The translations under genes and the position numbers were made by a program. Below the pieces are notes generated by a model. The model saw only the letters and a list, made by a program, of their open reading frames with translations, was not told where the DNA came from and did not search any database. From Massilia sp. W12 (GTDB lineage Bacteria > Pseudomonadota > Gammaproteobacteria > Burkholderiales > Burkholderiaceae_D), in assembly GCF_037300705.1 (NCBI RefSeq), contig NZ_CP147776.1, forward strand, positions 1,550,001 through 1,614,000: a stretch of 64,000 bases of DNA, read 5' to 3'. Shown here in pieces: positions 1-9,800 of the stretch (position 1 is the stretch's first letter; each line of letters begins with the position of its first letter).

Positions 1-236
1 AGGCGCATCAGCGCGGCGTGAAACTGATTGGCGCCACTGCGCATTTTGTCACCAGCGCGCTGGATGAAGGCCCGATTATCGAGCAAGACGTGGAGCGCGT
101 GGATCACAGCATGCGCCCGGAAGAATTGACCGCCATCGGGCGCGATGTCGAATGTGTGGTGTTAGCGCGCGCCGTCAAATGGTTTGTCGAACACCGCATT
201 TTGCTCGACGGCCACAAAACCATTATTTTCAAATAA
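1..236 (+). CDS. purU: Formyltetrahydrofolate deformylase PurU, C-terminal end (5' truncated by window)
   Basis: Only about the last 78 codons are present; the first complete codon is at position 3 and the stop is TAA at 234-236. The visible part reads [18 protein letters not shown] and then [10 protein letters not shown] and VERVDH, which is the C-terminal formyltransferase-like domain of PurU. This enzyme hydrolyses 10-formyl-tetrahydrofolate to formate and tetrahydrofolate, supplying formate for purine synthesis. By analogy with glycinamide ribonucleotide formyltransferases, the Asp of the LDEGP segment belongs to the catalytic site. The N-terminal ACT domain must lie to the left of the window. 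yaeQ begins 4 bases after the stop, so the two genes are probably co-transcribed. Confidence 0.9.
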   Translation, partial: AHQRGVKLIGATAHFVTSALDEGPIIEQDVERVDHSMRPEELTAIGRDVECVVLARAVKWFVEHRILLDGHKTIIFK

Positions 237-240
237 AGCC

Positions 241-774
241 ATGGCGCTCAAATCCAGTATCTACAAAGCTCAATTAAATGTCGCCGACATGGAGCGCAAT
301 CACTTTGCTGATTACAGCTTAACCCTGGCGCGCCACCCTTCGGAAACCGAAGAGCGTTTGATGATGCGCATTCTGGCCTTCGCCATGCGCGCGCAAGAGC
401 GCTTAGAACCGGCGCGCGGTTTATCCGATGTGGAAGAGCCTGATTTATGGGCGAAAGATTATGGCGGCCAGATTCTGGAATGGATAGAACTGGGCCAGCC
501 GGATGAAAAACGCCTGCAAAAAGCGCAAAGCAAGTCCGACAGCGTCTGGGTCTTGTGCTACAACCATGCCGCGCATGTCTGGTTTAAACAATTGGAAGGC
601 AAACTGGCGCGCAGCGACCGCCTGCAAATCTGGCATCTGCCCAGCCAGCAGGCGCAAAGTCTGGCCGCCGCCTGCCAGCGCAATATGCAGGTGCAAGTCA
701 CGCTGCAGGAAGGCAGCATCTGGTTCACCGTGGATCAACAAGCGTTTGAGCTGCAGCCTGCGCGCTGGTTGTAA
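241..774 (+). CDS. yaeQ: YaeQ family protein
   Basis: A 177-residue cytoplasmic protein starting MALKSSIYKAQLNVADMERN, followed by the typical LARHPSETEERLMMR segment of the YaeQ family. The length agrees with the family (about 180). YaeQ proteins have a PD-(D/E)XK nuclease-like fold, but their biochemical role is not settled; an old link to RfaH-independent haemolysin expression is weak. The ATG at 241 was chosen over an upstream in-frame start at 184 because homology starts there and the upstream option overlaps purU. radA begins 11 bases after the stop, so purU, yaeQ and radA look like one transcription unit. Confidence 0.88.
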   Translation: MALKSSIYKAQLNVADMERNHFADYSLTLARHPSETEERLMMRILAFAMRAQERLEPARGLSDVEEPDLWAKDYGGQILEWIELGQPDEKRLQKAQSKSDSVWVLCYNHAAHVWFKQLEGKLARSDRLQIWHLPSQQAQSLAAACQRNMQVQVTLQEGSIWFTVDQQAFELQPARWL

Positions 775-785
775 GGTTGAACATC

Positions 786-2156
786 ATGGCAAAAGCAAAA
801 ACCCTGTTTGTCTGCAATGAATGCGGCGGCCAGAGCAGCAAATGGGCCGGCCAATGCCCCCATTGCCAGCAATGGAACTGCTTGCAGGAAGTGGTGCAAG
901 AAGCCGCGAATAACCGTTACAGCCAGACCCCGCAAGCGCTCGCCGTGACTGCGCCGGTGCTCTCACTGGCCGAAATCGAAGCCGAAGAAGTGCCGCGCTT
1001 TACCACCGGGCTGGAAGAATTCGACCGCGTATTAGGCGGCGGCCTGGTGGCCGGCGGCGTGGTCTTGATCGGCGGCGATCCCGGCATCGGCAAATCGACC
1101 CTGCTCTTGCAAGCCTTGGCGCAAATGAGCAAAGAGCGGCGCGTGCTGTATGTCAGCGGCGAAGAATCCGGCGCGCAAATCGCGCTGCGCGCCAAACGGC
1201 TGCAAGTGGAAGCGCCGCAACTCAAGTTGCAAGCCGAAATCCAGCTCGAAAAAATCAGCGCCACGATTGCCCAGATGCAGCCGCAAGTCGTGGTGATCGA
1301 CTCGATTCAGACCGTGTACACCGACGCGCTCGGCTCCGCGCCCGGCAGCGTGGCCCAGGTGCGCGAATGCGCGGCCCAGCTCACGCGCGCAGCCAAGCAG
1401 CAGGATATCAGCATCATCATGGTCGGCCATGTCACCAAAGAAGGCGCCCTGGCCGGCCCGCGCGTGCTGGAGCATATCGTCGATACCGTGCTGTATTTTG
1501 AAGGCGATAACCATTCCAGCTTCCGCCTGGTGCGCGCCGTCAAAAACCGCTTTGGCGCGGTGAATGAATTGGGCGTATTCGCCATGACCGAGCGCGGCTT
1601 GAAAGGCGTTTCCAACCCTTCCGCGCTGTTTCTGTCGCAACATGACAGCTATGTGCCGGGTTCTTGCGTGATGGTGACGCAAGAGGGCAGCCGCCCGCTG
1701 TTAGTCGAAATCCAAGCCCTGGTGGACGCCAGCCATTTGCCGAATGCGCGCCGGCTCTCGGTCGGCCTGGAGCAAAACCGCTTAGCCATGCTGCTGGCTG
1801 TGCTGCACCGCCACGCCGGGATTGCCGCCTATGATCAGGATGTGTTTATCAATGCCGTGGGCGGGGTCAAAATCACTGAACCGGCAGCCGATCTGGCGGT
1901 GCTGCTGGCGATCAATTCCTCCATGCGCAACAAAGCTTTGCCGCGCGGCCTGGTGGTGTTTGGCGAAGTCGGCCTGGCCGGCGAAATCCGCCCCGCGCCG
2001 CGCGGCCAGGAACGCTTGCGCGAAGCCGCCAAACTCGGCTTTTCAATCGCCATGATTCCCAAAGCGAATGCGCCGAAACAGGCGATGGAAGGGATGCAAG
2101 TGATTGCTGTCGAACGGATTGAACAGGCTTTCCAGCGCTTGCGCGAGTTGGATTGA
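786..2156 (+). CDS. radA: DNA repair protein RadA (Sms)
   Basis: A 456-residue protein with the full RadA architecture. There is an N-terminal zinc finger (Cys10, Cys13, Cys24, Cys27), a RecA-like ATPase domain with Walker A GDPGIGKST at about residues 97-105, the RadA-specific KNRFG motif near residue 250, and a C-terminal Lon-protease-like domain. RadA is a DnaB-type helicase that promotes branch migration of recombination intermediates during homologous recombination and repair. The ATG at 786 begins MAKAKTLFVC, the usual RadA start; the TTG at 777 was rejected. No defects are seen. A GC-rich hairpin follows 43 bases after the stop. Confidence 0.96.
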   Translation: MAKAKTLFVCNECGGQSSKWAGQCPHCQQWNCLQEVVQEAANNRYSQTPQALAVTAPVLSLAEIEAEEVPRFTTGLEEFDRVLGGGLVAGGVVLIGGDPGIGKSTLLLQALAQMSKERRVLYVSGEESGAQIALRAKRLQVEAPQLKLQAEIQLEKISATIAQMQPQVVVIDSIQTVYTDALGSAPGSVAQVRECAAQLTRAAKQQDISIIMVGHVTKEGALAGPRVLEHIVDTVLYFEGDNHSSFRLVRAVKNRFGAVNELGVFAMTERGLKGVSNPSALFLSQHDSYVPGSCVMVTQEGSRPLLVEIQALVDASHLPNARRLSVGLEQNRLAMLLAVLHRHAGIAAYDQDVFINAVGGVKITEPAADLAVLLAINSSMRNKALPRGLVVFGEVGLAGEIRPAPRGQERLREAAKLGFSIAMIPKANAPKQAMEGMQVIAVERIEQAFQRLRELD

Positions 2157-2198
2157 GCGTGGCGCTGCCAAATTGCCATCCTCACGCTGAAGACCCAA

Positions 2199-2220
2199 GC
2201 CCCGGATGCGCCTCCGGGGC
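2199..2220 (+). terminator. GC-rich hairpin after radA, possible terminator
   Basis: An 8-bp perfect stem (GCCCCGGA / TCCGGGGC) with a 6-base loop, 43 bases downstream of the radA stop. There is no clear T-tract after it, so it is either a weak intrinsic terminator or an mRNA 3'-end stabilising structure. Confidence 0.45.
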
Positions 2221-2281
2221 GATGCGGCGCGATGCTGGCGTTGCAAGAGCGCATGCTGCACAAAAAAATACCGTGGCAATG

Positions 2282-2310
2282 TGCATTCTGCCAAGCGGCT
2301 CAGCTATAAT
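2282..2310 (+). promoter_or_regulatory. Candidate promoter of the GH16 gene
   Basis: TATAAT at 2305-2310 is a perfect -10 box, but the region 17 bases upstream (TGCATT, 2282-2287) is a poor -35. It would give a leader of about 165 bases before the GH16 start. Supported by the -10 match only. Confidence 0.33.
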
Positions 2311-2484
2311 GCTAAAAATTGCATAAAAATAAATAGTAAACCGCTTTCATGTGGTTTATTTTGCATAAACCACCCCGCCTTTGCATCAAATAATCAACCC
2401 TGACCTTGCTGCGTGCAGACACGCCAGCATGGTTTGTCGCGTCCTCTGTATCAAAAACTTTCTTTCCAAAAAGGAGATGAATCC

Positions 2485-3768
2485 ATGTCGCATCGCTTGT
2501 TGACGTCCGCATCATCTGGCCGATTCTGTGGCCTGTCCATCCTGACGCTGGGTATCTGCGCCTATTTTCCCCTGGCCGCACAAGCCGCCGCCCCGGCTGC
2601 CGGCATGTTGCTCAGTTTGATCAATCCGCTCAGCAATAAGGCGCTGGATGTGGCCGGCGCCAGCACCAGCGATGGCGCGAATGTGCAAATCTGGAGCAGC
2701 AATGGCAGCGGCGCGCAGCAATGGAAATTAAGCGCCAACAGCAATGGCAGCTATACCCTGATCAACCCCAACAGCGGCAAGGCTTTGGATGTGGCCGGCG
2801 CACGCACCGCCGACGGCACAAATGTGCAAATCGCCACCGTCAATGGCAGCGGCGCTCAGCAATGGCAATTCCGCGCCAATGCCGATGGCAGTTACACCTT
2901 GATCAATACCTTGAGCGGCAAGGCCTTGGATGTGGCCGGCGCGCGCACCGCTGACGGCACAAATGTGCAAATTGCCTCCCTCAATGGCAGTGGGGCGCAG
3001 CGCTGGCGTTTGCAGGAAGTCGGCAACAGCGCGTGGCGGCTGGTGTGGAGCGATGAGTTCAACGGGCCGGCGATTGATGGCAATAAATGGTCGTTTGAGG
3101 TGAATGGCAAGGGCGGCGGCAATAATGAATTGCAGTATTACACCGCACGTTCGCAAAACGCCAGAATTGAAAACGGCAAGCTGGTGATTGAAGCGCGCAA
3201 AGAGCAATACAGCGGCGCGGACGGGGTGCGGCAATACACTTCCGCCCGTTTGCGCAGTTTGAATAAGGGCGATTGGCTGTATGGCCGTTTTGAGGCGCGC
3301 ATGAAATTGCCGCGCGGGCAGGGCATGTGGCCAGCGTTTTGGATGTTGCCTACTGATAATAAATATGGCACATGGGCCGCCAGTGGGGAAATCGATATCA
3401 TGGAAGCTGTCAATATGCAGGCGGCTGGCGGCAATAAGGTGTATGGCTCGATTCACTTCGGCAATACCTGGCCGAATAACAAGCACATCACGGTGGCGAA
3501 CACGCCGCCATCCAGCATCTCGGACAATTTCCATGTGTATGCGGTGGAATGGGAGCCGCGCGTGATCCGCTGGTATGTGAATAATGTGCTGTATTCCACC
3601 CAAACCCAATGGAATACCGGCAGCGCCCCTTACCCTGCGCCGTTTGATCAGCGTTTTCACTTATTGCTGAATCTGGCGGTCGGCGGCAACTGGCCGGGCA
3701 GCCCGAATGCATCCACAGTCTTCCCGCAGCGTATGGAAGTGGATTATGTGCGGGTGTATCAGAAATAA
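2485..3768 (+). CDS. Secreted GH16 endo-beta-glucanase with N-terminal ricin-type beta-trefoil lectin domain
   Basis: A 427-residue protein. A signal peptide ending near residue 35-37 (…FPLAAQA) is followed by three repeats of a ricin B-type trefoil (about residues 42-182). Each repeat contains GKALDVAGA-like and GSGAQQW or GSGAQRW elements, the QxW signature. The GH16 catalytic domain fills residues 185-427. The catalytic motif GEIDIME gives nucleophile Glu302, Asp304 and acid/base Glu307. GH16 enzymes of this type usually hydrolyse beta-1,3- or mixed beta-1,3/1,4-glucans such as laminarin; the lectin part would anchor the enzyme to polysaccharide. The ATG at 2485 is preceded by AAGGAGATGA, an excellent ribosome binding site. 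It is a free-standing gene, probably for degrading fungal or algal glucan outside the cell. Confidence 0.9.
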   Translation: MSHRLLTSASSGRFCGLSILTLGICAYFPLAAQAAAPAAGMLLSLINPLSNKALDVAGASTSDGANVQIWSSNGSGAQQWKLSANSNGSYTLINPNSGKALDVAGARTADGTNVQIATVNGSGAQQWQFRANADGSYTLINTLSGKALDVAGARTADGTNVQIASLNGSGAQRWRLQEVGNSAWRLVWSDEFNGPAIDGNKWSFEVNGKGGGNNELQYYTARSQNARIENGKLVIEARKEQYSGADGVRQYTSARLRSLNKGDWLYGRFEARMKLPRGQGMWPAFWMLPTDNKYGTWAASGEIDIMEAVNMQAAGGNKVYGSIHFGNTWPNNKHITVANTPPSSISDNFHVYAVEWEPRVIRWYVNNVLYSTQTQWNTGSAPYPAPFDQRFHLLLNLAVGGNWPGSPNASTVFPQRMEVDYVRVYQK

Positions 3769-3870
3769 GCACGCTGCATGGCAAACACAGGCGCGGGCGT
3801 CTTTTGAATCGGCGGCGCCCTTTCCTGTGCGAATTCAGCATCAGCCCTCGAACGGCGTCCGCCTCACTTC

Positions 3871-6800
3871 TTACCACTCTTTCGCCGCCAGCCAGCCTTG
3901 CCAATGCGGCTTTTTCTGTTCCTCAAAGCTGTCTGTGGCGGCGCCGGTATGCGTTTGGAAGCGCGCCATTTCCTGCGCCGCCAGACGGCTCCAGTCATTG
4001 GCCGGGACCGGCGGCGCATTGTTTTGCAGCATGCCGGCGCCTGGTGTGCTTGCGCTCTGCGCGGTCAAGCCGGCGGCCAGATTCGCATTCAGGCGTGCGC
4101 TGACTTCAGCCAGATCCGCGCCGCGCCGCCCCGGTGTGATAAACCACACATCGGCAGTTTGATGCACGCTGCCATCGCTGGCCTGCCAGGTGCTTTGCAA
4201 GCCGACCCAATTGCCGTTATTGCGCAAATTCGCCGTCTGCGCCTGCACCGAGAGCGCGGCGATGCCGAGTTGCGCCGGGCTGGCCAGTTCCTGCGCCTGG
4301 CTCACGCCATCGGCATTATCGTCTTGCCAGATGCGCAGTTCGCCCCATGCCGGGTCGGCTGCATCCAGCTTGCCGTCGCCGTTGGCGTCGAGTTGCGCCA
4401 TTGCCGCATAGCCATGCGCGGCGCGGCTGCCGTCGGCCAGCCGGGTGTGGTCGCCGAATAATTCGCCGCCATCGTCAATCTTGCCATTCCCATTCAAGTC
4501 GCGCGCCAGGATGCCGGCGCCGGGCGCGGCCCAGCCGCTGGCTTCGGCCTTGCCGTCTGCATCCAGATCAAAACTCACGCCGGCTTGCGGGGCCAGGGTT
4601 TGGATGCCATGGCCGCGCAAATCCAGCAAGACCGGGCTGGCCGCCGGCAACACCGCCAGCTGGCTGGTGGTGAGCGCGGCGTATTGCGCTGTGGTCAGCG
4701 CCATTACCTGGGTGCCGGACAAGACCGCGATATCCGCCGTGCGGATATAGGTGATCTGGGTGGTGCTGAAATACGGAATCTGGGTCACGCTCAAGGCCGT
4801 GGCCTGGGTCGTGGTGAGGGCATCGACCTGGGCCAGGGTCAGCGCTGCGATCTGGCTCGAACTCAAGGCGGCGGTCAGACTGGCGCTGAGGCTGCTGAAC
4901 TGGCTGGTCGATAAAGCCCCGATCTGCGTCGCAGAGAAAGCCGCCAGCTGGCTGGCTTTCAAATTCGCGATATGCGTCGTGCTCAGACCGCCGATTTGTT
5001 GCGCGGTCAGCAAGGCCACCTGGCTGGAGGTGAAAGCGCCGATCTGGGTCGCACTCATTGCGCTGATCTGCGAAGCGCTCAAAGCCCCCATCTGATCCGA
5101 TGTGAACACCGCAATCTGACTGTTTTTCAAGCCGCCGATCTGGCCCGAACTCAGGCTGCCCAGTTGCGCCAGACTCAGCGCCTGCACCTGACTCGTGCCC
5201 AGGCTGCCGATCTGGGTGGCTGACAAGGCCCCGATTTGCGAGACGCTGAAGGCGCTGATCTGGTCTGCGCTCAGCAAGGCCACCTGGCTGACTTTGAACA
5301 CGCTGACCTGCGAGGTGGACAGCACGCCGATTTGCACATTGGTCAGCGCCAACACTTGATTTGTGCCCAGCGCCTGAATCTGGGTGGTTGAGAGCGACTG
5401 CGCCTGGGTGGTGCTGAAGGTGGCGATCTGGTCGGCGGTGAAGGCCACAATCTGGCTGGCCGTGAAGGCCGCCACCTGGCGACTGTTGAAGGCCACCACC
5501 TGATTCAGCGTCAGGGCGCTTAATTGCGAACTGGAGAGCGCGCCCAGCTGGCTGTTGCTCAGCGTGGCCAGGGCGTCATTCGACAAGGCTTGCACTTGCT
5601 CCCCGGAGAGTGCGGCCAATTGGCTGTTGGCGAAAGCGCCAAACTGGCTGCTGGACAGGTTTTGCAATTGATCCACCGTCAGCGCCTGGATTTGGCTGGC
5701 GCCAAACGCTTGCACCTGGCCGGTGGTGAGCGCCAGCATCTGGCTGGTGCTCAAGGCTTGCAGCTGGCTGCTGGAAAGCGCCTGCAGCTGGCTGGCGTAC
5801 AGATTGGCCATTTGCGTACTGCCCAGGAAGCTCAATTGTTCGGTGCTCAAGACCTGCATTGAGGCTGCGCCGATGGCGCGCAACTGACTGGTGGCCAGCG
5901 CGCTGATCTGCGTGCTGCCCAGACCCTGGCTGATCTGGCTGGTCGAGAGCGCCGCCACATCACTTGTGCCAAAAGCGCCGATCTGGCCGGCGCTCAGCGC
6001 CGCCAACAGCGTGCTGGACAGCGCCCGGCTCTGGCTGGTGGTGAGCGCACTGATTTGCGCCGTGCTCAACACATCCAGCTGCGCCACGCTCAGACCGTAA
6101 GCCACCTGGGTGGTGGACAAGGCGGCGATCTGGCTGCTGGTGAGCGCCATGATTTGTCCGCTCAACAGTGCGGAGAATTGGCTGCTGCCGATTGCCGCGA
6201 TTTGGCTGCTGCGCAATTGCTCCAAATCGCTGGCTTCAATCGCCGCCACATTATCCGCATTCAGCGCAGCAATCTGGCTGCTGGAGAAGGCGTACAACTG
6301 GCTGCTGGTGAGCGCTTCGATATGCTGCGGCGTCAGACCGTCGGCAATCTGGCTGGTGGAAAGCACGTTGATGCTGCGCGTGGCCAGCGCCTGCACCTGG
6401 CTGGTGGAGAGCTGCAAAAGCTGGCTGGTGGAAAGCGCCTGGGTCTGGCTGGTGGCCAGCGCTGCAATCTGGCTGCTGCTCAAAGCGCTGACCTGGCTGG
6501 CGGAAATCCCGTTGACCAATTGATTTGTGCTCAGTGCGGCGAATTGGCTGCTGCTCAGATAGGCGATTTGATTCGTGTTCAAGTAGCCAATCTGGGTGGT
6601 GCTGAGCGCAACGATGCGACTCGTCGAGAGCGCCGCCAGATCGCTGCTTTCCAAAGCCTGCAGGAAAAATTCACTCAAGGACGCAACTTGGCGCGTGCTC
6701 ATATTAAACACCTGGCTGGTGCTGAGCGCGGCGATCTGGCTGCTGCCAAACGCCTGCTCCAGCTGGGTGGTGGTGAGCGCAATAATTTGCGTGGTGTACA

Positions 6801-9800
6801 GCGCCGCCACCTGGCTGCTGCCGAGAGCCGCGATTTGACTCGTGCCCAGATTCGCCAGCTGCGCCGTGGACAAACCTTGCGCCTGACTGGTGGAGAGCGC
6901 GGCAATTGATTCCAGCGTCAAGCCATAGGTCAGCTGGGTGGTGGAAAGCGCGCTGATAGTCTGGCTGGAGAGCGCGCTGACTTGCGTGGTGCCCAGGCTT
7001 TGCAACTGGCTGGTGGTGAGCGCGGCGAGCTGGCGGCTCAGCAACACATTCAAATCCGTGGTTTCCATCGCCCACAGCTGGCTGGTCGGCAGCGAGGCGA
7101 TTTGGCCGGTGCTCAGGGCCTGCACCTGGCTGGTGGTGAGCGCCATCAATTGACTGCTGGAGAGCAGGCTCAGTTGCGTGCTGCCCAAGGCCGCAATCTG
7201 GGTGGTGCGCAAATTGCTGATTTGCGTGGTGTCCAAGGCCGCCAATTGGCTGCTGGTGATATTCGCAATCTGGGTCGCATTCAGGCCGCTGAGTTGCGCG
7301 CTGCTCAAGGCTGCGATATGAGTCGATGACAAGCCTTGCGTGATTTGCGCTGTGCTCATGCCGGACAGCGCGGTGCTGGAAAGCGCCGCCAATTGGCTGG
7401 TGGCCAGCAAGTCGAGCTGATAAGTGGTCAGCGCAATCACGCCTGCCGTGCCCAGACCTGCGATTTGCGCCGTGCCCAGCGCCTGGATTTGCGTGCTGTT
7501 CAAGACTGACAGCTGGCTGCTGCGCAAGAGCGCGAACTGCTGGCTGGTGAAGGCATTGATCTGGGTGCTCGATAAGCCTTCGCCGATCTGGCTGGAAGTC
7601 AGCGCCGAGATGCGCGAAGTCGGCAGCGCCACAATATGATTGGTGGACAGCGCTGTCATATGGGTGCTGGAGAGTTGCTGCAGCTGGTTGGCGCTCAAAC
7701 TGGCCAGATCCGCAGTTTCCAGCGCCGCCACCTGGCTGGTGCTCAGGGCGATCAAGATAGCCGAAGAGAGCGCCTGCGCCTGGCTGGTGGTGAGCGCGGC
7801 GATCTGGCTTGTGCCAAAGCCTTCCTGTGTCTGGCTGCTGGCCAGCGCCGCCACCACACTGGTGCGCAGCGCCGCCACCTGGCTGGCGTCCAAGGCGTTA
7901 AGCTGGCTGGTGGTGAATCCGGCGGCCTGGTTTTTGCCAAAGGCGTTGATCTGGCTTGTGCCAAGCACAGCCAGATTGGCCAGCGTGATGCCGCCGGCGA
8001 TTTGGCTGCTGCCAAGCGCGGCTAAGTGGGCGGTGCGCAAGTTGGCGATCTGGCTGGTGCTCAAGACTTCCAGCGCGGTGGTGCTCATACTGCCAATGCG
8101 GCTGGTGCGCATGGCGTTGAGTTGCGCACTGCTTAACACCTGGATCTGGCTGGTGGTGAAAGCCGCCATTTGCGCGGTGCGCAAGTCTTGCATCAAGGTT
8201 GTGCCCAGCGCAGCGATCTGGCTGGTTCCCAGGTCGTCAAATTGATTACTGGTGAAGGCTTGCAATTGGCTGGTGCGCAGCGCCGCCATCTGTGTGCTGG
8301 TCAACAGCGGCATCTGGGTGGTGGACAAACCGGCCAGCTGGCTGGTGCGGAAAGCGCCGATCTGGCTGCTTCCCAGCGCTTCAATCTGACTCGAAGTCAG
8401 TTCAATCAACTGGGTGGTGCTGAATGCGGCAATCGCACGCGTCGGCAGCGCCGTCACCATGCTGCTGCTGATCATGCCGATCAAGCTCGACGAGAGTGCG
8501 GCGGCCTGGCGGGTTTGCAGCGCCGCCATTGCCGTCGTGCCAAAGCCGCTGAATTGACTGGTCGAAAGCGCCAGCATCTGCGCCGTCGAAAGCGCCGCCA
8601 CCTGGCTGCTGGAGAAGGCTTCCAGATGACTGGAAGACAAACCCTCACTGATCTGGCTGGAGGTCAGCACCGCGATATGCGAGCTGCGCAGCGCGCTGAA
8701 ATCGCTGCTGCCCATCGCCCCCAGCTGGCTGGAAGTGAAGGCGCGCAATTGGCTGGTGCGCAGGCTGGCGAATTGGGCGCTGGTGAAAGCCTCGATATGG
8801 CTGCTGGACAAACCTTGCGCAATCTGGGTGGTGCTGAGCGCGGCGATTTGCCCGGTCGAGAGTGCGGCCACATCCGCGCTTTCCATCGCCTGCAATGCGC
8901 TGGTGGACAAATAGGCAATTTGCCGCGTGTTCAAGGCTTGCGCCTGACCGGTGTTCAAGGCCTGCAACTGGCTGCTGGAAAACGCCGCCAGCTGACCGGT
9001 GCTCAGCGCTTGCGCCTGACTGGTGGAGAGCATGGCGATTTGCGTGCTCGACAAGCCTTCCGTGATCTGGCTGGTGGATAAAGCGGCGATCTGGGCCGTG
9101 CTCATGGCGGCGAAATCGCTGCTGCCCAGGGTTTCCAGCTGGCTGGAGGTGAGCGCGCGCACCTGGCTGGTGCGCAAATTCGCCAATTGGCGGCTGCTCA
9201 AGGCATCGATTTGCGCGCTGCTCAAACCTTCTGCAATCTGGGTGGTGCTGAGCGCGGCCAGCTGGCCGGTGCTGAGCGCGGCGATATCCGTGGTTTCCAT
9301 CGCACTCAGCAGCGTGGTCGAGAGCGTGGCGAGCTGGCTGCTGCGCAGGGCTTGCGCCTGGGCGCTGCTCAGGCTTTCAATCTGGCTGCTGGAGAAGGCC
9401 GCCAGCTGGCTGCTGCGCAAGGCTTGCAACTGACTGCTGGAAAGCGCGGCGATCTGGCTGCTGGCGAGCAATTCAATCTGGCTGGTGGACAGCGCCGCCG
9501 CATGGCGCGTGCCCAGGGCCAGAATCTGGCTTGTGCCAAGCAGCGCGATTTGCGCCGAACTCAGGCTGGCCACCTGCGCAGTGCGCAAATTGGCGATTTG
9601 CGCCGAACTCAAGGCTTCCAACTGGCTGCTGTACAAGCCTTCCTGAATCTGGGTGGTGGTGAGCGCGGCCAACTGGCTGGTGCTCATCGCGGCCAGATTG
9701 GAGGTGGCCAGGGCCAGCAGGGTGGCGCTGGACAAGCTGGCGACCTGACGCGTATTCAGCGCGCGCACCTGGCTGGTGCTGAAGGCGGCGATTTCACCGC

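Larger units (their letters stand above)
2157..2484. other. Intergenic region between radA and the GH16 gene
   Basis: 328 bases without a supported gene. It holds the radA hairpin at 2199-2220 and an AT-rich stretch from about 2300 with a perfect TATAAT at 2305-2310. The short reading frames here have no homology that I recognise. Confidence 0.6.

Noticed and set aside
1032..1682. 216-codon minus-strand frame opposite radA
   Set aside because: His/Arg/Ala-rich antisense translation of a conserved gene; no family match.
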